This document shows positions 5,908-11,842 of a DNA stretch of 11,842 nt, piece after piece. The notes beneath the pieces were generated by a model. It had not been told where the DNA came from, ran no database searches, and saw only the letters and a list, made by a program, of their open reading frames with translations. This stretch comes from Kosmotogaceae bacterium (GTDB lineage: Bacteria; Thermotogota; Thermotogae; Petrotogales; Kosmotogaceae), in contig DLVL01000122.1 of assembly GCA_003444085.1 (NCBI GenBank), positions 12,300 to 24,141 on the forward strand, written 5' to 3'. Numbering within the stretch: position 1 is the stretch's first letter; each line of letters begins with the position of its first letter. The position numbers and the translations under genes are program-made.

Positions 5908-8397
5908 ATGCGAAAGTTTATAGTTGCCTTTGTCTTGTTGTTATGTGTTGTATCTCTCTCAAGAGGAGTTCTTGTCTTCCCAAATGCTGACATCTACTAT
6001 CCCGAAGAACACCGTGATACTGCGATCTACGTGGGGAAGATGTTTGAAGAGATACGACAGGAAGCGATTGATTATATTGGCTATGACCCGGGAAGAATCA
6101 ATATTGTTCTTGTGGATTATGGTACATCTACAAACGGGCTTGCACAGTCAGCGCAGCATAACACAATCAAGCTGTTCGTGTGGCCCCCTGATGGATATGT
6201 GGGAACAAGGCTGAACGCTTCGTCATGGTATAGACAAGTGCTGGTGCACGAGTTCACACACATCGTTCATACAAAGTATTCCACGGGGTTGGCCGCGGTA
6301 TTTGCCTGGATATTTGGTGATGTTCCCACAAGCCAGATGTTTTCACCATTTATTGAAGCGGTAACGATATTTGCTGAATCACAGATGCATGAAAGCGAGG
6401 GAAGAATCAACAACCCTATATGGGGGCCTGGCCTGTACACTTCTAACTATCTCAGCGGGAATTTTCCCACATTATCGCAGAATATGGCTCCTTTCAGCTA
6501 CTCCCCAAGGGACTACAGGGGAGGGGCGCTTTACTACAATTACATGGCAGGCTTCTATGATTACCTGGTGTCAACGTATGGCATAGACAGTGTAAAGGAG
6601 TATCACAGGGTTGTCTCACATGCGCTACCCGTCGTCGGTCTCATCACGGCGCCAAGACGTGCATTTGGCAAGTCTTTGCCAGCGCTCTATACTGAATGGA
6701 AAGACCACATTTCTGAGAGAGCTCAGCAAATCACCAGTTTGCCGGAAGCCCATATCGCCAAGAATAGTCTCATCTACGACATACATGTTCACGAAGATCG
6801 TGTCTTCTTCTCTGGTGCCGCTTTGGGGGCGGTCTCTAGTTGGGCAGGTTTTGCAGATCCTTTCTTTGCAGAATTGCTCGATGATGGTACTGCAACACTG
6901 ATTGCTCGTCTGTCATCTTCAATGGTAAAGCAGGAATCTGGATACATATATGCTTTGAGAGACGCTGTTTCAGAAAGAAACATAACATCGGGTTTTGCCA
7001 CGGTGTGGACGAGAGAAATCTGGAAGATCGCTCCGGGAGAGCGTGATCGGGTGGTTGCCAGAGGTCCAATAACTGCATTTGATATTCATGAAGAGGAGCT
7101 CTATGTTGCTTTTTATGACACCGTAACAAGAACGAGTATCATCATCGCAGGCAACAACGTTCTCGCCGATCTGGACTGGCAGGTCAAAGATCTTGCCATA
7201 TCTCCTGATGGTCGAGTCGCACTGTACCTTTCAAAAGAAGGCTACTACGGAGTAATAGGCCTTCTCAAGGATGGCCAGATTCAGTTCCTCGTCAAAGATT
7301 CCCTTTTCAAAGGTTCCGGAATATCCTGGTGGGATAATAAGATCGTGTTCACTGCTGCCTACGATGCAAACAGTAATGATGTATTCGCTGTGGATGCAGA
7401 TGATGGCAGGATCTACAGATTGACAGAAGGAGCAATACTGGCCGAAGCAGTTGTCAAGAACGATACGGTATATGGTATCGGACACTCCACAACGCAGCGG
7501 GGCATGAGCATCTTCGAAATACCTGTTTCACTCAGTGATTACCCCAGGGTCATGACCCCGGTAGATGTGATCCCTCAGGCTGATGTCGACTATTCCGAAG
7601 CAGACTACTTAGGCAAGTCTTTAGCGTATTTCTTCAGGCCGTCGATCGTGATACCGTATTTCGCTTATGAAGAACCAAACACGACGATTGGCCTGCTTAC
7701 AATGCACAACAGCGTGTTTGATGATCACTACATGGAAATAACGCCAACATTCACTTTTGGTGAGAATCTTCCCGGACTTGACATATACTACAGTTATTCG
7801 CCCATTCCAAGATTGAACATCTCTGTTGGAGGAGGTTTCAGTCCTTTCACAGGATTCAGTGCTTCCCTGGCGCTCACAGGAGCAATATACGAGACGTCAT
7901 TGAGCCCGCATCGAACCCTTCAGGTCTTTGGGGGAGCAAGGATCAACTCTGATCTCATGCTGAGAATCAATTCTCAACTCCAGTTATCCGGGATAAGGTG
8001 GAGTTTGCGATTTGCCCCATCTTTTGATTGGAAACTCGATCAATTCGAGCTGGTTCCAGAAATGAGACTGGGAATAAATGCAGCGTTTGCACCTGCTCTG
8101 AGTACTCTGGTGAGACTCAATGCAGATATCAGTGACGTGACAAGGTTATCGGCCGGGATTGTTCAGAACCTTTTCGAAATCAACAGGGGAATCTATCCAT
8201 TCCTCTTCCTGGGAGAAATGGCTGCAGGTGCTGAAGTAAGGATGACGAATCTTTCCTTTGCAGGTCTGGACCTTTATGCTACCCTGGGAATCAGCGAGAC
8301 ACTGGTCAGACTCATAACGCTGTACCCCAAGATAGGCATCAGCTTCAGCGAGGACTTCTCCCCAGGGTTCCTGTTCAGACTGGACACTCAGATGTAA
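5908..8397 (+). CDS. Exported zinc metallopeptidase fused to beta-propeller and C-terminal beta-barrel-like region
   Basis: This 829-residue protein starts at ATG 5908 with AAAGGAG seven bases upstream. Residues 1-20 are a signal peptide (MRKFIVAFVLLLCVVSLSRG). Residues about 25-275 resemble a 'peptidase MA-like' gluzincin: VLVHEFTHIVH contains HEFTH (114-118), with His114 and His118 as zinc ligands and Glu115 catalytic; FIEAVTIFAES (148-158) offers the third ligand (Glu150). Residues about 285-545 have the repeating strand-turn style of a TolB/WD40-like propeller, for example ISPDGRVALYLSKEG (431-445) and DVFAVDADDGRIYRLTEG (491-508). From about 567 (YLGKSLAYFFRPSIVIPYF) to the end the sequence alternates short hydrophobic strands with Gly/Asn/Ser turns, like an outer-membrane barrel of surface-antigen type; the last residue is Met, not the usual Phe. 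In a toga-bearing cell this would place a protease at the outer membrane. Domain assignments beyond the HExxH region are inferred from sequence style. Confidence 0.85.
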   Translation: MRKFIVAFVLLLCVVSLSRGVLVFPNADIYYPEEHRDTAIYVGKMFEEIRQEAIDYIGYDPGRINIVLVDYGTSTNGLAQSAQHNTIKLFVWPPDGYVGTRLNASSWYRQVLVHEFTHIVHTKYSTGLAAVFAWIFGDVPTSQMFSPFIEAVTIFAESQMHESEGRINNPIWGPGLYTSNYLSGNFPTLSQNMAPFSYSPRDYRGGALYYNYMAGFYDYLVSTYGIDSVKEYHRVVSHALPVVGLITAPRRAFGKSLPALYTEWKDHISERAQQITSLPEAHIAKNSLIYDIHVHEDRVFFSGAALGAVSSWAGFADPFFAELLDDGTATLIARLSSSMVKQESGYIYALRDAVSERNITSGFATVWTREIWKIAPGERDRVVARGPITAFDIHEEELYVAFYDTVTRTSIIIAGNNVLADLDWQVKDLAISPDGRVALYLSKEGYYGVIGLLKDGQIQFLVKDSLFKGSGISWWDNKIVFTAAYDANSNDVFAVDADDGRIYRLTEGAILAEAVVKNDTVYGIGHSTTQRGMSIFEIPVSLSDYPRVMTPVDVIPQADVDYSEADYLGKSLAYFFRPSIVIPYFAYEEPNTTIGLLTMHNSVFDDHYMEITPTFTFGENLPGLDIYYSYSPIPRLNISVGGGFSPFTGFSASLALTGAIYETSLSPHRTLQVFGGARINSDLMLRINSQLQLSGIRWSLRFAPSFDWKLDQFELVPEMRLGINAAFAPALSTLVRLNADISDVTRLSAGIVQNLFEINRGIYPFLFLGEMAAGAEVRMTNLSFAGLDLYATLGISETLVRLITLYPKIGISFSEDFSPGFLFRLDTQM

Positions 8398-8407
8398 ACA
8401 ATACTAA

Positions 8408-8446
8408 AGAGAAGCTAGGGAGATATCCCTAGCTTCTTCTTATTTC
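8408..8446. terminator. Bidirectional hairpin terminator shared by the metallopeptidase gene and cysS
   Basis: GAAGCTAGGG (8411-8420) and CCCTAGCTTC (8427-8436) form a perfect 10-bp stem with loop AGATAT; one more A-T pair extends it. On the plus strand it is followed by TTCTTATTT, and on the minus strand by CTTTAG, so it can serve both convergent genes. The cysS stop codon (TAG, 8431-8429) and its last codons lie inside the stem. Confidence 0.85.
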
Positions 8447-9823
8447 ATACCCGTCCTTCTTGTCCATTATCTCGTAACCCTGTTCAGCGATCTTCTCTCT
8501 CAGAGTGTCAGCCTTCTTCCAGTTCCTGGCTCTCCTTGCTTCCAGCCTCTCTTCGGCCATTGTAATGACCTCCCGTGGTATCTCTTGTGGTTCCTCCGCA
8601 AGCAGGTCAAGCCCAAGAACTCTATCAAACTCCTTTGTGAGACTGAGTTTCGTTTCGTTGCTCAACGTATCAGAATCGAGCACTTTCCATAACACGGCAA
8701 GTGCTTTTGGAGTATTGAGATCATCGTTCACCGCGTTTCGGAAGTCGTTATTCATCTTCTCAAATGCGGTTGAGTCGAATTTACCAGGTTCGTTCGCTTT
8801 CATTTCATTGATCTTTGCCCTGACTCTTTTCATCGCATTTCTAGCAGCATCCATGGCTTCGATAGAGAAAGCGAGCTGTTTTCTGTAGTGCGCTCCCAGT
8901 AAATAATAGCGATAGTCCAGGGGATTGTATCCCTGGTCAACAAGACTCTGAAGTCGAATGAAATTTCCCAAAGATTTCGACATCTTCTCATTATTGCCGA
9001 TGATCAGGAATTCGTTGTGAAGCCAGTAATTGACCCAGTCATGGCCAAAAGCTGCTTCACTCTGGGCAATTTCATTTGTGTGGTGTATAGGAACGTGGTC
9101 AATACCACCAGTATGTATATCAAAGCGTTCTCCCAGGTATTTTGAGGACATGGCGGAGCATTCAATGTGCCAACCTGGAAACCCTCTCCCCCATGGAGAG
9201 TCCCACTGCATAGCATGGCTCTCGTACTTATAGCGGGTAAACCAGAGCACGAAATCGAATGGATTCTTCTTATATGGATCCGCTTCAACTCTGGATCTTG
9301 CGCTTTCTTCGTTCCTTTTCAATCCTGAAAGCTTTCCGTAATCATCAATTTTTGATGTATCGAAGTAAACGTTCCCGCCTGCAATATATGTATAACCATT
9401 GGCTTCAATTCTGCTTATCATTTCAATCATGTCATCTATGTGTTCTGTTGCGCGGCATACGATATCGGGTCTGATAATATTCAAAGCTTCCATATCTTTG
9501 AGAAATGCATCAGTATAGAAATCAACTATTTCCCAGACAGACTTTCCTTCCCTTCTTGCCCCTGCTTCTAGTTTATCTTCGCCTTCGTCATCGTCACTCG
9601 TGAGATGACCCACGTCGGTGATATTCATTACGTGTTTTACCGCATAATCATTGTACAGGAACATTCTCTTGAGGATATCAGAAAACACATATGCTCTGAG
9701 GTTGCCAATGTGGGCATAGTTGTACACTGTGAGACCACAGGTATATATCCCCACCCTGTCAGGGTTCAGCGGCTTAAAACGTTCTTTCTTCTTCGTAAGA
9801 GTATTTGTGAGAAATATCTCCAT
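8429..9823 (-). CDS. cysS: Cysteinyl-tRNA synthetase
   Basis: This 464-residue class I synthetase charges tRNA-Cys with cysteine in the cytoplasm. The open frame continues upstream to 9958, but the start at ATG 9823 is preceded by AGGAGGAG (9834-9827) at ideal distance, and MEIFLTNTLTKKKERFKP matches the usual N-terminus and length of bacterial CysRS. Motifs: HIGH box as HIGN (38-41) in YNYAHIGNLRAY; KMSKS at 280-284 in NNEKMSKSLGN; zinc ligands Cys29 (YTCGLTVYN), Cys222 (WHIECSAMS), His247 and Glu251 (IHHTNEIAQSEA). The C-terminal part includes the DALR-like helical domain and a WKKADTLREKI motif typical of the family's end. All expected catalytic residues are present. It stands alone as a gene and converges on the metallopeptidase gene. 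Confidence 0.97.
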   Translation of the reverse strand: MEIFLTNTLTKKKERFKPLNPDRVGIYTCGLTVYNYAHIGNLRAYVFSDILKRMFLYNDYAVKHVMNITDVGHLTSDDDEGEDKLEAGARREGKSVWEIVDFYTDAFLKDMEALNIIRPDIVCRATEHIDDMIEMISRIEANGYTYIAGGNVYFDTSKIDDYGKLSGLKRNEESARSRVEADPYKKNPFDFVLWFTRYKYESHAMQWDSPWGRGFPGWHIECSAMSSKYLGERFDIHTGGIDHVPIHHTNEIAQSEAAFGHDWVNYWLHNEFLIIGNNEKMSKSLGNFIRLQSLVDQGYNPLDYRYYLLGAHYRKQLAFSIEAMDAARNAMKRVRAKINEMKANEPGKFDSTAFEKMNNDFRNAVNDDLNTPKALAVLWKVLDSDTLSNETKLSLTKEFDRVLGLDLLAEEPQEIPREVITMAEERLEARRARNWKKADTLREKIAEQGYEIMDKKDGYEIRRS

Positions 9824-10128
9824 GTTCTCCTCCTGGATTTCTGACACACCACAGGTCATTTTCGGAATCTGTCTGTAAGGCTCATCGTCGACAATAATAT
9901 CACTGTTATCAAGCAGATGCCTTGTTGAATTAACACTGTCAAGACTGGAACTCTCCACACATCAAATAAGCTGACTCTCACACAGCTTGAACAAGCGAGC
10001 ACCAGGCGGATTTGAGCTCGTTCTTTCATGCGTCTGGCGTGCTAATATTGACTAGTAAGAATCGATTTCTTGATACATGTGAAACGCTTGTCCCTGTGAG
10101 AAAAACAATATGCTCGAGGGGTGATCGG
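9824..10128. promoter_or_regulatory. Divergent intergenic region upstream of cysS and a small exported protein gene
   Basis: About 305 bases carry no convincing gene. The frames open here (minus 9824-9958 and plus 10012-10128) are upstream extensions of the flanking genes without their own ribosome binding sites. On the plus strand TTGACT (10048-10053) with GATACA 18 bases on (10072-10077) is a possible promoter for the 10129 gene. On the minus strand a perfect TTGACA (9942-9937) has only a poor -10 partner, so the cysS promoter is uncertain. No T-box or riboswitch could be recognised by eye. Confidence 0.4.
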
Positions 10129-10563
10129 ATGAGAATTGTTATGGTTATGGTACTTTTGCTCGCATTTTCTTCCGCAGCTATATTTGGTGCAATGATGATC
10201 GGGAATGGCTTTTTGTACGGTTTCGGCTCGCACGCCGACAACGACCCCTACAAGCCTGTTGAATCCTACTTCGGAGTCAACTGGTTACTCGGCTTCAGGT
10301 ATCACAAGTACTTTGGAGCAGGCCTGGCTTCAGGAATGAACACGTATTGGGGACTTGATACAGCTTTATTGATTATTCCGGCTCGAATGAACATCGGACT
10401 CGAATGGGCCTTCCCGCTGGGAGCCAATTCTCACTTCCACATAGGTGGCAGTATCGGTGTGTCGCCAATCGGAGTAGCACAGTCCATAATGCAGGGAAAG
10501 TTTGACTGGCTAAGCGCTCTTCTTACTACACCTCCGATGGTTCACTGGGCGTTCAGTTTCTGA
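10129..10563 (+). CDS. Small exported protein, probable outer-membrane beta-barrel type, unrecognised family
   Basis: This 144-residue protein is not a family I recognise. The start is ATG 10129 with AGGGGTGAT (10117-10125) upstream; the frame extends back to 10012 but that start lacks a ribosome binding site and would bury the signal peptide. Residues 1-20 (MRIVMVMVLLLAFSSAAIFG) form a signal peptide. The mature part is rich in Gly, Trp, Tyr and Phe with alternating strands (YFGVNWLLGFRYHKYFGAGL, then NIGLEWAFPLGANSHFHIGG), and the last residues WAFSF end in Phe, the usual outer-membrane protein C-terminus. It looks like a small beta-barrel or a strand-rich envelope protein. Its ending (SALLTTPPMVHWAFSF) and middle (GL.WAFPLGAN) faintly parallel the two following paralogues, so it may be a distant member of the same family. 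It is followed by 166 bases with no clear terminator. Confidence 0.72.
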   Translation: MRIVMVMVLLLAFSSAAIFGAMMIGNGFLYGFGSHADNDPYKPVESYFGVNWLLGFRYHKYFGAGLASGMNTYWGLDTALLIIPARMNIGLEWAFPLGANSHFHIGGSIGVSPIGVAQSIMQGKFDWLSALLTTPPMVHWAFSF

Positions 10564-10660
10564 GTCCTTGACTCCGTGACTATGGAATTGGGGACTTCTG
10601 GTATCACTGAGTATCTTCTATAGTGTAGTTCTTGGCATTTGAAGGTGTAGGATTGATTGG

Positions 10661-10674
10661 GATGTGTACACATC
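10661..10674. repeat. Perfect 14-base palindrome GATGTGTACACATC, candidate operator
   Basis: The 14 bases read identically on both strands. They lie 56 bases before the start codon of the next small exported protein gene and have no T-run, so a dimeric regulator site is the most natural reading. The regulator is unknown. Confidence 0.45.
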
Positions 10675-10691
10675 AGCGTGTTTTGTAGCAA

Positions 10692-10704
10692 CCTGTCTGA
10701 CAGG
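10692..10704. repeat. Palindrome CCTGTC-T-GACAGG upstream of a small exported protein gene
   Basis: Two 6-base arms flank a single T. The site ends at a GATACT that could serve as a -10 box (10704-10709), about 12 bases before the ribosome binding site. It could be an operator or a 5' mRNA hairpin just before the AGGGGGTGA site (10717-10725). Confidence 0.4.
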
Positions 10705-10729
10705 ATACTAAAAAGTAGGGGGTGAAACT

Positions 10730-11137
10730 ATGAAGAAGCTACTTCTGGTGGTTTGTATTATTCTTGTAATTGCCTCAATTACCATGGCAGCTGAACGGCC
10801 TACATGGCTTGCGTGGGACACAATTGTCTACGGCTGGCCACAACTCAATGCGATGGGACAAATGGAAAAACTCTCTGGAATATCAATACTCGGCTACTCC
10901 TGGAGGACCTATTTCAATCCCGTGCAGTTAAGTCAGGTAAACTTCTACTGGGAATGGGGTATCCAGGTACTGAGTGTTGGTCTTCAGGGAGGTGTTGGGC
11001 TAACGTTCCCACTTCCTATCGACAATACTGTTCTATACCTAAGTGGTTCTATGAACGTTACGTGGGGCTTAGCTTCACTGCTGATCGGTGGTTTCCCTAT
11101 TCCCTATCCAATGTTTGGAGTTGGGATAATCTTCTAG
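10730..11137 (+). CDS. Small exported protein, tandem paralogue A, unrecognised family
   Basis: This 135-residue protein belongs to no family I can name. ATG 10730 follows a strong AGGGGGTGA site. The signal peptide MKKLLLVVCIILVIASITMA is cleaved probably before AERPTW (about residue 20/21). The mature 115 residues contain WRTYFNPVQLSQVNFYWEWG, then a Gly-rich strand region (GLQGGVGLTFPLP), a strand LYLSGSMNVTWG, and end in FGVGIIF. Alternating hydrophobic and polar residues, aromatic belts and a terminal Phe suggest a small outer-membrane barrel or a toga-associated protein; this is inference. It is about 65% identical by eye to the next gene, so the two arose by tandem duplication. Palindromes lie just upstream and a strong terminator follows, so it appears to be a single-gene transcript. 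Confidence 0.8.
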   Translation: MKKLLLVVCIILVIASITMAAERPTWLAWDTIVYGWPQLNAMGQMEKLSGISILGYSWRTYFNPVQLSQVNFYWEWGIQVLSVGLQGGVGLTFPLPIDNTVLYLSGSMNVTWGLASLLIGGFPIPYPMFGVGIIF

Positions 11138-11156
11138 TTTGAAAGGCCATATCGCG

Positions 11157-11197
11157 CAAAGGGCAGCCTCTATTAGCTGCCCTTTGTCTTCTGTTTC
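11157..11197 (+). terminator. Rho-independent terminator after paralogue A
   Basis: CAAAGGGCAGC (11157-11167) and GCTGCCCTTTG (11176-11186) form a perfect 11-bp stem with an 8-base loop, followed by the T-rich TCTTCTGTTT. It lies 20 bases after the stop codon. Confidence 0.85.
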
Positions 11198-11404
11198 CTC
11201 GAACTCGGAACATACGGCTCTAGCTCCTCTTCTTGTTCTCCTCGAAAGACTCTTTGTTGAATCTCGTAGCATTTGAGTGCGTTCAGAAGCCGACACTGTC
11301 TGCCGAAAGTGGCAATCTGGCCCAGTGAGCCCAGTGAAATGGTAATATGTATTATGCAGATCTGATCTATAGGGATCGAATTCAAATTCAATAGGGGTGA
11401 GAAA
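11198..11404. promoter_or_regulatory. Upstream region of paralogue B with tandem 9-base repeat
   Basis: No gene is supported in these roughly 207 bases. GCCCAGTGA occurs twice in direct succession (11320-11328 and 11329-11337). TATTAT (11350-11355), with no clear -35, is the best -10 candidate, placing the repeat at about the -35 to -15 zone. An AGGGGTGAG ribosome binding site follows just before the ATG at 11405. Confidence 0.35.
11320..11337 (+). repeat. Tandem direct repeat of GCCCAGTGA
   Basis: Two exact, adjacent copies of a 9-base unit. The spacing is a little less than one helical turn, so it could hold two regulator subunits side by side, or may be a simple slippage duplication. Confidence 0.5.
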
Positions 11405-11803
11405 ATGAAAAAACTGCTTATTCTGATGATCGTTGTGGTTGCCATCACATCTTTTGCGATGGCAGCAGAAAGACCGACATGGGCAGGATTGGATACTATC
11501 ATCTACGGGTGGCCAGAGTTTAACGAGCTCGGACAGATGACGAAGCTACAGGGAATCTCTTTCTTGGGTTACAACTGGAGAACTTACTTCAATCCGGTCC
11601 AGATCCAGCAGGTGAACTTCTACTGGGAGTGGGGAATCCAGGCACTCGTTCTGGGTGTGCAAGGTGGAGTAGGACTGACTTACCCAATTCCCCTTGAGAA
11701 TACTATCCTTTATCTGGATGGCTATATCAATGTTCAGTGGGGAGTCCTGACTTCACTCATACCGATTCCCCTCCCGTTCATCGGTGTTGGTATAATTTTC
11801 TAA
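11405..11803 (+). CDS. Small exported protein, tandem paralogue B, unrecognised family
   Basis: This 132-residue protein is the paralogue of the gene at 10730. ATG 11405 follows an AGGGGTGAG site. It has the signal peptide MKKLLILMIVVVAITSFAMA and a mature start AERPTW identical to its neighbour. The core WRTYFNPVQ, two variable residues, then QVNFYWEWGIQ is fully conserved, as are QGGVGLT, NT.LYL and the C-terminal GVGIIF. Differences are mostly conservative (Val/Ile, Leu/Ile, Asp/Glu) and there is a three-residue deletion near the C-terminal prolines, the pattern of two proteins both under purifying selection. A strand-rich outer-membrane or toga protein is the best guess. The Trp/Tyr/Phe-rich central block might instead be a protein-protein or glycan contact. 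Confidence 0.8.
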   Translation: MKKLLILMIVVVAITSFAMAAERPTWAGLDTIIYGWPEFNELGQMTKLQGISFLGYNWRTYFNPVQIQQVNFYWEWGIQALVLGVQGGVGLTYPIPLENTILYLDGYINVQWGVLTSLIPIPLPFIGVGIIF

Positions 11804-11819
11804 GCTATCTTTGCATGAC

Positions 11820-11842
11820 CGGGGCGACATGATGTCGCCCCG
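11820..11842 (+). terminator. Probable terminator hairpin after paralogue B, at window edge
   Basis: CGGGGCGACAT (11820-11830) and ATGTCGCCCCG (11832-11842) are exact reverse complements, giving a GC-rich stem of at least nine pairs with a small loop, 17 bases after the stop. The T-run expected of a terminator would lie beyond the window. Confidence 0.7.

Noticed and set aside
9824..9958. 45-residue N-terminal extension of CysRS
   Set aside because: ATG 9823 has a perfect AGGAGGAG site and matches the family N-terminus; the extension has no site of its own.
10012..10128. Upstream start for the 10129 protein
   Set aside because: It would place 39 residues before a clear signal peptide and lacks a ribosome binding site.
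11173..11502. 109-codon minus-strand frame between and into the paralogues
   Set aside because: It overlaps a terminator and the signal peptide of paralogue B in antisense, with no ribosome binding site or protein-like pattern.

Overview
The window looks like chromosomal DNA from a Thermotogota bacterium, most likely a mesophilic Mesotoga/Kosmotoga-type lineage. This is inferred from moderate GC content, strong AGGAGG/GGTGA ribosome binding sites, GTG and TTG starts, and abundant exported proteins of envelope type. No database search was possible, so the genus is a guess. No tRNA, rRNA, CRISPR array, transposase or phage gene is visible.

Layout, left to right. Bases 1-703 (minus) hold the N-terminal part of an exported protein resembling the first domain of M1-type metallopeptidases; it runs off the left edge. 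A divergent AT-rich promoter region (704-947) separates it from a plus-strand operon: an ABC-2 type permease, its ATPase, and a membrane-anchored alpha/beta hydrolase (948-3663). This operon meets, tail to tail and only 12 bases apart, a minus-strand pair. That pair is a PAS-GGDEF diguanylate cyclase (3676-4638) and, upstream and overlapping it by 22 bases, a cobalamin-binding protein gene (4617-5718) broken by one in-frame TGA and two frameshifts. The broken gene keeps the Wx9EH and ExHxxG signatures of CarH-type B12 photoreceptors. The ancestral unit therefore looks like a B12 (possibly light) sensor coupled to c-di-GMP synthesis, now with its sensor inactivated.

A short divergent region with two TATAAT boxes and a near-perfect palindrome (5719-5907) leads to an 829-residue exported protein (5908-8397). 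It combines a zinc-metallopeptidase domain (HEFTH), a TolB-like propeller region and a C-terminal region that looks like an outer-membrane beta-barrel. It converges on cysS (8429-9823, minus), and both genes share a hairpin terminator that contains the cysS stop codon.

The right end (10129-11803) carries three consecutive small exported proteins of 132-144 residues. The last two are clear tandem paralogues, and the first may be a distant relative. All end in phenylalanine and are rich in Gly and aromatic residues with alternating patterns, as expected of small outer-membrane (toga) beta-barrels. Their upstream regions hold striking short palindromes and a tandem 9-base repeat, and the last two genes are each followed by a strong hairpin.

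The points most worth following up are the decayed B12-sensor/diguanylate cyclase pair, the unrecognised small exported protein family with its palindromic upstream sites, and the protease-propeller-barrel fusion.
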